Below are positions 1-9,200 of a DNA stretch of 9,603 bases, piece by piece. Location: the NCBI GenBank assembly GCA_020355945.1, contig CP070627.1:5402602-5412204 (forward strand). The letters run 5' to 3'. Each line of letters starts with the position of its first letter. The stretch's first letter is position 1. This DNA is from Candidatus Aminicenantota bacterium. Its GTDB lineage: Bacteria > Acidobacteriota > Aminicenantia > UBA2199. Position numbers and translations under genes: made by a program. The notes under the pieces were generated by a model, which did not search any database, was not told the DNA's origin, and saw only the letters and a list, made by a program, of their open reading frames with translations.

Positions 1-249
1 AAACATGAAAAAATAAAAGAAGCTGTCGTGGCAGCACACGAAAATGAGACATCTAATGAAAAATATTTATGTGCTTATTTTGTCCCGGCAGGTGAATCGT
101 CTTTGTCAGCCGCGCAACTGAGGAAATATCTATCCGGGTGTTTACCGGATTATATGATCCCCACCTATTTTGTGCCCATCGATGCTGTTCCCTTAACCTC
201 AAACGGTAAAGTAAACATAAAAGCCCTACCTGAACCTGTATTTAAACCG
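1..249 (+). other. Adenylation domain, C-terminal end only (upstream module)
   Basis: Residues 1-83 are the last part of an A domain whose main body lies upstream. Visible are the strand IKEAVVAAHEN, the a9 motif LPDYMIPTYF (49-58) and the a10 motif NGKVNIKALPEP, whose K70 is the catalytic lysine that contacts the substrate carboxylate and AMP in this family. The substrate-binding pocket is outside the window, so specificity cannot be read. Confidence 0.93.
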
Positions 250-3200
250 GGAGAAGATTATACAGCCCCACGGGATGAAATCGAAACGCAATTAGTGAAA
301 ATATGGTCGGAGGTTTTAAATATAAGTAATGACATCAGCATTGATGATAATTTCTTTGAATTAGGCGGGCATTCGTTAAAAGCCACCCGTTTGATTTCAA
401 AACTGAACCAAACCTTTCATGTAAATGTACCCCTGGCTGAAGTTTTCAGGATACCTACTATTAAAGAACTGGCAGAATATATAAAAGGGTGTAAAAAAGA
501 AATCCATATTCCTATAGAACCGGTGGAAACCAAAGAATATTATGCCTTATCTTCAGCCCAGGAACGATTATATATTTTACAGCAAATGGACCCGGCCGGT
601 ATTGGTTACAATATACCTTTAGCAATAGAATTGAAAGGAGAAACAGACCGGGACAGGCTGGAAAAGGTTTTTAGAGAATTAATCGAGCATCATGAAAGTT
701 TGCGCACCTCTTTTCATTTAATCGAAAATAAACCGGTTCAGAAAATACACCAGGAAGTGGAATTTGAGATAGAGTACCACAGCGCACAGCGCACAGCGCA
801 AAGCGCAGAGCTTAAGGAGGAACGCTGTGCGCCGGGCGCCTTGCGCTTTGCAAGTACTATAAAGGATTTTGTGCGGCCTTTTGATCTCTCCCGGGCACCG
901 TTAATACGGGCCGGGTTAGTCAGAATAAAAGATCAAAACCATATCTTAATGGTAGACATGCACCATATCATATCGGACGGGACGTCTATGGGGGTATTGG
1001 TGAAGAATTTTACAGCACTCTATAAAGGCGAAATCCTGCCTGGACTGAAGATTCAATATAAAGACTACGCCCGATGGCAAAATCTTCAAAAAGAGAGTCA
1101 ACTGCTAAAAAAACAGAAAAAATACTGGTTAACCAAATTTGATACCCCCGGAGAGATCCCTGTACTGGATTTACCTACTGATTTTACCCGGCCTGCAGCC
1201 CAGAGCTTTGCAGGAGGTGTATGGCCATTTACTATAGGAAAAAAAGAAACAGGAAAATTAAAGGAAATTGCCGTAACAGGAGAAACTACCCTCTATACTG
1301 TTTTGTTAACCCTATTTAATGTCCTTTTAGCAAAGTTGGCCGGCCAGGAGGAGATTATTGTGGGTTCACCCATCGCCGCAAGAAAACATGCCGACCTGGA
1401 ACAAATAATAGGAATGTTTGTCAATACACTGGCACAGCGGAATTACCCGGCTGGAGAAAAAACGATTAAAGAATTTTTGCAAGAAGTCAAAACCAATACC
1501 TTAAACGCCCAGGAAAACCAGGATTACCCGTTTGAGGACCTGGTGGAACACCTGGCAATTAACCGGGATGTCAGCCGAAACCCCTTGTTCGATGTGATGC
1601 TGACCCTGCAAAATATTGATATACCGCGATTTAATCTCCCAGGACTGACCCTGAGCATCTATAACAGCGAAGATTTCATCCAAACATCCAAATTTGATTT
1701 GTCATTAACCGCAGTGGAAACAGGAGAGACCCTGCTGCTGCATTTTACTTACTGCAGCAAACTCTTTAAACAAGAGACAATTGCAAGATTTAGCCGGTAT
1801 TTCAAAGCAATTGTTTCTTCTATTCCCCAGCAGTGGGACACCCGGATAGCCAATATTGATATTCTATCCCGGGAAGAGAAACAACAACTATTGGTTGATT
1901 TTAACGATACAACCAGGGAATACACCGGTGATAAAACCCTCCATGAATTATTTGCAGAACAGGTGGATAAAACCCCTGATCATATTGCCGTTGTCGGACC
2001 ATTAGCGATAAAAAATAGGACTTATATGACCTATAGTACCTATATTTCTTACCGGGAATTACATGAAAAATCCAACCATTTGGCCCACCTGCTCATCCGG
2101 GAGGGAGTCAAACCAGAAACAATAGTGGGCATCAAAATAGAAAGGTCTATAGAGATGATAGTGGGAATATTGGGCATATTAAAAGCCGGTGGTGCCTATT
2201 TGCCCATTGACCCGGATTACCCGGAGGAACGGATTCAATACATGCTTACTGACAGCAGTGCCAAAATCTTTTTAACCAAACGGGAAATCACCCATTCGTT
2301 TGGAATTTGGAATTTGGAAATTGGAATTTCCCCCCGACAGGGGGGCCAACTGGCCTACGTCATCTATACCTCCGGTTCCACTGGCAAACCCAAGGGCGTC
2401 ATGGTAGAGCATTACCCGGTTGTAAATTTATTGTTTTCCCAGGAAAAATATTTTAATATCACCCCGGATGACCGGGTATTGCAATTTTCCTCTATCTGTT
2501 TTGATGCATCCGTGGAACAAATTTTTATCTCCCTATTTAGTGGAGCGGTCTTAGTTCTTATTGATAAAGATACCCTCCTGGACAACCAATTGTTTGAAGA
2601 ATTTATCGCCAGCCAGGGGATTACCCATCTTCATGCGGTCCCTTCCTTTTTAAATAATATGCGGTTGAAAAACAAATATAAGTTGAAACGGGTCATAGCC
2701 GGAGGAGATGTTTGCCCAATACCACTGGCAAAAAGGTGGATGAAGGTTTGCGATTTTTACAATAAGTACGGGCCCACGGAAACAACCGTGACTTCGATAG
2801 AGATCAAGGTTAAACAGGTGGACGAAGCATTACCCGGCCTGCCCATTGGCACACCCATAAAGAATACCACCATCTACCTGTTTGACCGGGGAATGCAGTT
2901 GGTCCCCCGGGGAGCAGCCGGTGAAATATATATTGGTGGCAAAGGGGTAGCCCGGGGTTATTTAAACCGACCGGAATTAACCGCAGAAAAATTTCTTTTC
3001 AAGTTTTATAGGTCTTATATGTCCTCTAGGTCCTATATTTCTGAAAGGATTTACAAAACCGGCGACCTGGCCCGATGGCTGCAGGACGGTACCCTGGCAT
3101 TCCTGGGAAGAATCGATCGCCAGATAAAAATCAGGGGATTCAGGATCGAATTGGAAGAAATAGAAAATCAACTATTGTTACATCACGCCATCAATGAGGC

Positions 3201-6200
3201 AGTGGTTACGGCTAAACCCGATAAAAACAATGATAATCATCTTTGCGCCTATATTACCTCCGGGGAAGAAATCCTTATGCCTGAACTCCGGGCTCACCTT
3301 TCTAAAAAGCTGCCTGATTACATGATCCCCTCTTATTTTGTACAACTTGAGAAAATCCCGTTAACTTCAAGCGGTAAAATAGATAGGAAAGCACTTCCCG
3401 AACCAGGATTAAAAATAAACGAGAATTATATCGCACCGAAAAATGAAATCGAAAAAAAATTGGCGGGAATATGGCAGGAGATCCTGGGTTACTCATTGAT
3501 AGGCATCGATGATAACTTTTTCCATTCAGGGGGACACTCATTAAAAGCCACCATATTGGCGTCCCAAATACACAAAGCATTTAATGTCAGGTTACCCCTG
3601 GTAGAGGTGTTTAAAAGTCCCACCATTAGAGGGCTTTCAAATATAATCAAAGGATTGGCACAGGAAAAGTATGTTTCCATAACCGCGGTGGAAAAGAAAG
3701 AATACTATGATTTATCCTCAGCCCAGAGACGGTTGTATTTTCTTTGGCAAATGGACCTGGAAAGCACCGGTTATAACATGCCTGTAATCATGCACCTTGA
3801 AGGCCGGTTAAAAGAGAGTCGCCTTAAAGATACCTGCAAAAAATTGATAGAGAGGCATGAAAGTTTGCGGACATCATTTATCCTGGCAGAGGGAACACCG
3901 GTACAGAGAGTTCATGATGAAGCGGAATTTGAAATAAAGGAGTTCTCAGAGGGGACAAGGGGGCTTGCCCCCTTGTCTAAAGAACTCGCAGCAGTTCTTA
4001 TAAGTTCTTTCATCCGGCCTTTTGATTTATCACGGGTACCGTTACTGCGGGTGGGATTAATAGAACTGCCGCACACCCCGGCCGCTCTTCGCAGCCATCC
4101 CCGGCGGGGCACCTATAAATCTCAAGAGGAGAAAGAGGGTAAGTATTTATTAATGGTAGATATGCACCATATTATATCGGATGGAATTTCTCATGATATA
4201 TTGATACGGAACTTTATGGGGCTGTATAAGGGAGATGAATTACAGGAATCACCCATTCAATATAAAGATTTTTCAGCATGGCAAAATCGTCATATTGAAG
4301 CAGGACATCTAAAAGAACAAGAAGAATATTGGCAAGCACAATTTAAAAAAGATATACCCCTGTTGAACCTTCCCACGGATTTTATAAGACCCTCACTCCC
4401 GAGTTTTGCAGGGGATATCCGGAATTTTGAAATCGATAAAAAAGAAACAGCAGGATTAAAGAAAATGGCATTGGCTGAAGAAGCGACATTATACATGGTC
4501 TTATTGGCTGTATTTAATGTTTTCCTGTCAAAATTATGCGGCAGTGAAGATATCCTGGTGGGAACCCCGGTGGCGGGCCGCAGTCAACCGGAACTCACAC
4601 AAGTCATGGGCATGTTTGTCAATACATTGGTACTGCGAAATTATCCGCATGGCAAGAAATCCTTTACCGGTTTCTTAAAAACCCTACGGGAAAGTACTCT
4701 AAATGCCTTTGAAAATCAAGATTACCCCTTTGAACGGCTTATAGAAAACGTGGATGTGAATATGAACCGTGATGTCAACCGCAACCCCCTTTTCGATGTC
4801 ATGTTTGCCCTGCAAAACATGGAAATCACAGGGTTTGACATACCGGATTTGAAACTAAAACCCTATGAATACGAAATCAATATTGCCCAGTTTGACCTCT
4901 CACTGGCAGGTATGGAAAAACAAGATGGGATGCTGTTTTTATTAGAGTACAGCACCAAACTGTTTAAAAAAGAAACCATAGAGCGATTTATTACTTATTT
5001 TAAACAAACCATACTTGCGGTTATTTCTGATCCTGGAATAGAGATAGCTGAAATCGAAATTATACCAGGAATAGAGAAAAAACAGGTTTTATTTGATTTT
5101 AACAATACCTTCACGGATGTTCCAACCGGTAAAACGCTCTCCGGGTGGTTTGAAGACCAGGTAGAGAGAACGCCGGATCACATTGCCGTTGTCGGACCTT
5201 TGCAGGTAAAATATAGGTCTTATATGACCTATATGACCTATATTTCTTACCGGGAATTAAATGAAAAATCCAATCGATTGGCATATTTGTTAATAGAAAA
5301 AGGTGTCCAGGCTGATACAATTGTGGGGATTATGGTAGAGCGGTCGATTGGGATGCTGGTGAGCATACTGGGTATATTGAAAGCAGGTGGTGCATATATG
5401 CCCATAGACCCCCAATACCCGCAAAAACGTGTGCTTTCCATGTTAAACGATAGTGAGACATTCATTCTACTGGCCCACGAAAAAGCACTCAGGAATTTTT
5501 CCTATACATCAATTAGAAATTTTAATCCGGTAAACCTGGAACCGTATGTTACTGCATCGCGCCCCCAGGTAAAAGACTTTGACGGTTTACCCATACCGGA
5601 TCGTTCCCTGGTTAATTATGAGGGTTATCATCAGTACATTGGGGAGGCGCCGGTAAAACATACCGCATCGATTCAAGCCACCAGGGGATGCCCCTTTAAG
5701 TGCGCTTTCTGTCATAAAATATGGCCGAAAAATCACGTGTGCCGCTCAGCGGAAAACCTTTTCTACGAAATAGAAAAATTATACCGCATCGGCATCAAAA
5801 GAATCGTTTCTGTAGATGATATTTTTAACCTGAATGCAGAAAACAGTAAAAGATTTTTTAAAAAGATAATCAAAAGTGGGCTAAAGGTTCAATTGTTTTT
5901 TACCAATGGATTGAGGGGGGATATTCTAGCAAAAGAGTTGATTGATTTAATGGTAGAAGCCGGGACCGTTGATTTTGATTTTTCTTTAGAAAGTGCTTCG
6001 CCAAGGATCCAGAAATTGATCCGCAAAAATTTAAACATTGAAAAGCTGAGGGAGAATATTAATTATATAATAACCAATCATCCCCATGTCATGATAGAAT
6101 TGCAAACCATCCATGGTTTCCCTACGGAAACGGAAGAGGAAGCCATGATGACTCTTGATTTTATTAAGAGTCTCCAGTGGATTGATTTTCCTTATATCCA

Positions 6201-9200
6201 CATGCTGCGAATTTTTCCCGGCACAGACATGGAGAAAATCGCTGTTCAACATGGTATTTCTCAAAAGGCCATCGAAGAATCGGCTGACCTGGCCTTTCAC
6301 CAATTATCCGATACCTTACCCTTCGCAAAAGAATTTACAAAACAATATCAAACAAAATTCTTAAATGAATATTTCCTGTCAAAACAGCGGTTCCTAAAGG
6401 TTTTACCAAAGCAAATGAAAATCTTAACCGAAGATGAATTGGTTCAAAAATACGACAGTTATTTTCCCAGGGACATCAAATCTTTTGCGGATATACTTGA
6501 TACGGTGGGGATTTCCAGAGAAGAATTAAAGGGCGCGGAACTCCTTGATGAAGACCATATGGCCGTGCTTGGCGTCAATAAAAAAATCATAAAACACTTC
6601 CCGGTAAAAAAGCCTGCCAACAATGCCTTAAGAATTTTGCTCCTGGATGTGACCCAATATTTTACCGGGGAGACCGCCATGCTTTATGATGTGGTCAATG
6701 AGCCCCTGGGGTTAATGTATTTATTGACATATTTGCATGAAAAATTTCCCCATCAAGTCTGCGGCAAAATTGCCAAATCACGAATAGATTTTGATAATTA
6801 TAAAGAATTAAAAACTCTCATAGAGGATTTTAAACCCGATATTATCGGTATCAGGGCCCTGGACTTTTACAAAGATTTCTTCCACAAAACGGTTTCATTA
6901 ATCAAACAGTGGAAGGCAAATGTTCCTATTATTGCCGGGGGGCCATATGCCACCAGTAGTTATAAGAAAATCTTAAAGGACACAAATGTTGATATTGCTG
7001 TTTTGGGGGAAGGCGAGTTGACCCTGGGTGAAATCATTGAGAAAATGTTGGAGAATAATAAAAAACTCCCCAATGAAGCCGTTCTAAAAACCATTAATGG
7101 CATTGCTTTTATAGAGGAATCCCAACAGCAATTGGTAAAAAATAAGCAGGGGCGCGAAATACTTTTATTGGGCGAAAATGATGAAATCCTATCCACGGCA
7201 ACAGGAACGGCAGGTGAAACCTTAAGTAATAAAAGTCACGGCAAATACACAGACTTAGCGTATGTAATCTATACTTCCGGGTCCACCGGCAGGCCCAAGG
7301 GTGTCATGGTGGAGCATGGAAATGTTGTTTCATATTTGCATGCTTTTTACCAGGAATTTACAATTAACCCGGGAGATACAATTATCCAGCAAACAGCTTA
7401 TACTTTTGATGCGTTTGTAGAAGAGTTGTTTTCCCTGTTATTAGCCGGGGGTAAGGTTGCTATTCCTTCCAGGGAGGAAATCCTGGATATTGATTTATTA
7501 ACCGGGTTTATCAAGAAAAACCGGGCAACGATTATTGACTGTACCCCATTGCTATTGAATGAATTGAACAGGGAAGCTGCGACCGGTCATTTAAGGCTTT
7601 TTATAAGCGGCGGGGATACTTTAAAGGGTGAATATATAAACCGGTTGGTTAAAAAAGGCACTGTTTATAATACTTACGGCCCTACCGAATCCGCTGTCTG
7701 TGCTGCTTACTACAGGTGTGAACCCGGGATAAAAACCAACGTACCCATTGGAAAACCCATTGCTAATTATAAAATCTATATTCTCGATAAGTATGAAAAA
7801 CCGGCCCCCATAGGAATTCCCGGGGAGCTGTGCATATCCGGCCCCGGGCTCAGCCGCGGATATCTAAACCAACCGGAACTAACTGCCCGGAAATTTATAA
7901 AATTAAATCTCAAGGTTAATAGGTCCCATATGTCCTATACGTCCCATATTACCTATTTGTCCTATATTACCCATCTGTCCTATATTTACCGCAGTGGGGA
8001 CCTGGCCCGGTGGCTCCCGGACGGCAATATAGAATTCCTGGGACGCATTGATCACCAGGTAAAGATCAGGGGGTATAGAATAGAATTGGGAGAAATAGAG
8101 AATCGCCTGTTAAGCCATAAAGATATAAAAGAAGTAGTGGTGACAACAGGAGAGGATATAAATAAAGAAAAGCATCTTTATGCTTACGTTGTTTCGGCGA
8201 AAACATTCACTGTTTCCGAATTACGGGATTTTTTAGCCAGGGAGTTACCGGGATACATGATACCGGCGCAATTTGTGCAGTTGGAGAAAATACCCTTAAC
8301 ACCCGGTGGCAAAGTGGATCGCAAAATGCTGTTGGCCTCCGGTGAATTTATGGAGACCGGTGTGGAATATGTCTCTCCTCGCAGTGATTTGGAAAAGAAA
8401 TTGGCGGAAATTTGGTCTGAAATATCAGGTAGAGACGCATTGCATGCGTCTCAAAGGTATGCGTCTCAAAGGTATGCGTCTCAAAGGAATGCGTCTCAAA
8501 GGAATGCGTCTCTAAGGAATGCGTCTCCAAACATTCATGATAATTTCTTTGATATGGGTGGTAATTCGTTTTCTCTTATTCGATTAAACAATCGCATAAA
8601 GGAGGTTTTAGAAATAGACATCCCATTGGTAACATTGTTTAATTATCCCACCATAGCATCGTTAGCCGGTTATTTAAGTCAGCATGGGGTTTCCTTTACC
8701 GGGGAGGACCAGGAGGGTAAACCCGGGGAAGGTAAAACCCGGGCAGCCACTGCGGAAATTGCTGTAATCGGTATGGCCGGCCGGTTCCCGGGTGCCAGGA
8801 ATACCCGGGAGTTCTGGGACAATTTAAAAAATGGCGTGGAATCCGTTGCTTTTTTAACCGGGGAGAAATTAGAAGGGTTGGGAATGGATGCGGATGCCGG
8901 GAATGACCCTAATTATATCTCTGCCAAAGCCCGTTTACAGGAAATTGAATATTTTGATTCTTTCTTTTTCGCTTATACACCGGCAGAGGCGGAGATGATG
9001 GACCCCCAGACCAGGATTTTCCATGAGTGTGCCTGGGAGGCATTGGAAGATGCCGGGTATGAACCGGGTACATACCCGGGAACCATTGGTCTCTATGCCG
9101 GGGCCAGTGCCAACCCCTATTGGGATATTTTACCCTATTTACCCTCCGGGGGAAACTCGTATAAAGAGAAAGGGGTTGAGCAATGGGATGCGGTGCAGTT

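Larger units (their letters stand above)
1927..3411 (+). other. Adenylation domain A1, substrate not assigned
   Basis: Residues 643-1137. All core motifs are present: a1 LHELFAEQVDKTPD, a2 LKAGGAYLPIDPDYP, a3 YVIYTSGSTGKPKG (786-799), a4 FDAS (834-837), a5 NKYGPTETT (921-929), a6 GEIYIGGKGVARGYLNRPE, a7 YKTGDLARW, a8 GRIDRQIKIRGFRIE, a9 LPDYMIPSYF and a10 SGKIDRKALPEP with K1126. By hand alignment to GrsA the ten pocket residues are D835, A836, E839, H878, I899, G901, K922, V930, T931 and K1126, giving DAEHIGKVTK. I do not recognise this code; Glu, His and Lys in the pocket suggest a polar or charged substrate. Repeat-derived loops occur at three places: before YISYREL, between a2 and a3, and between a6 and a7. 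Confidence 0.95.
3700..5085 (+). other. Condensation domain C2 (LCL-like)
   Basis: Residues 1234-1695. Motifs: LSSAQRRLYFLWQMDLES, RHESLRTSF (1285-1293), HHIISDG (1389-1395, second His catalytic), YKDFSAWQNRH, VGTPVAGRSQPEL, MGMFVNTLVLR, NQDYPFERLIENV and RDVNRNPLFDVMFALQN. It condenses the peptide on PCP2 with the residue on PCP3, the one loaded by the interrupted A2. Two inserts lengthen it compared with C1: a long hairpin in the loop before FIRPFDLS, and a GC-rich stretch between GLIEL and YLLMVDMHH. Confidence 0.95.

Noticed and set aside
812..829. Shine-Dalgarno-like AAGGAGG followed by GTG inside C1
   Set aside because: The GTG at 827 is out of frame with the main gene and its frame meets a stop after about a dozen codons. 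The sequence belongs to the repeat insert.
3940..3987. Hairpin resembling a rho-independent terminator
   Set aside because: No T-run follows, and the long open frame continues through it with intact C-domain motifs. The same holds for the C6/G6 hairpin at 2330-2345.
6031..6364. Antisense and overlapping ORFs across the radical SAM region
   Set aside because: They are shadows: the main frame here gives clear radical SAM motifs, while these translations show no recognisable domain.
5521..7180. Insert as a mobile element or intron/intein
   Set aside because: No target-site duplication, terminal inverted repeats, transposase, intein splice motifs or stop codons are visible. The content is an enzyme with intact motifs continuous with the host frame.
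8306..8530. Small ORFs on both strands over the 15-bp repeat (MRLKG and ETHSF type repeats)
   Set aside because: The 15-bp unit contains no stop in any frame, so ORFs appear automatically. They overlap a well-supported PCP domain and have no known homology or separate start signals.
8432..8533. CRISPR-like array
   Set aside because: The units are contiguous 15-mers without spacers and lie inside a coding frame, so this is a minisatellite, not a CRISPR array.
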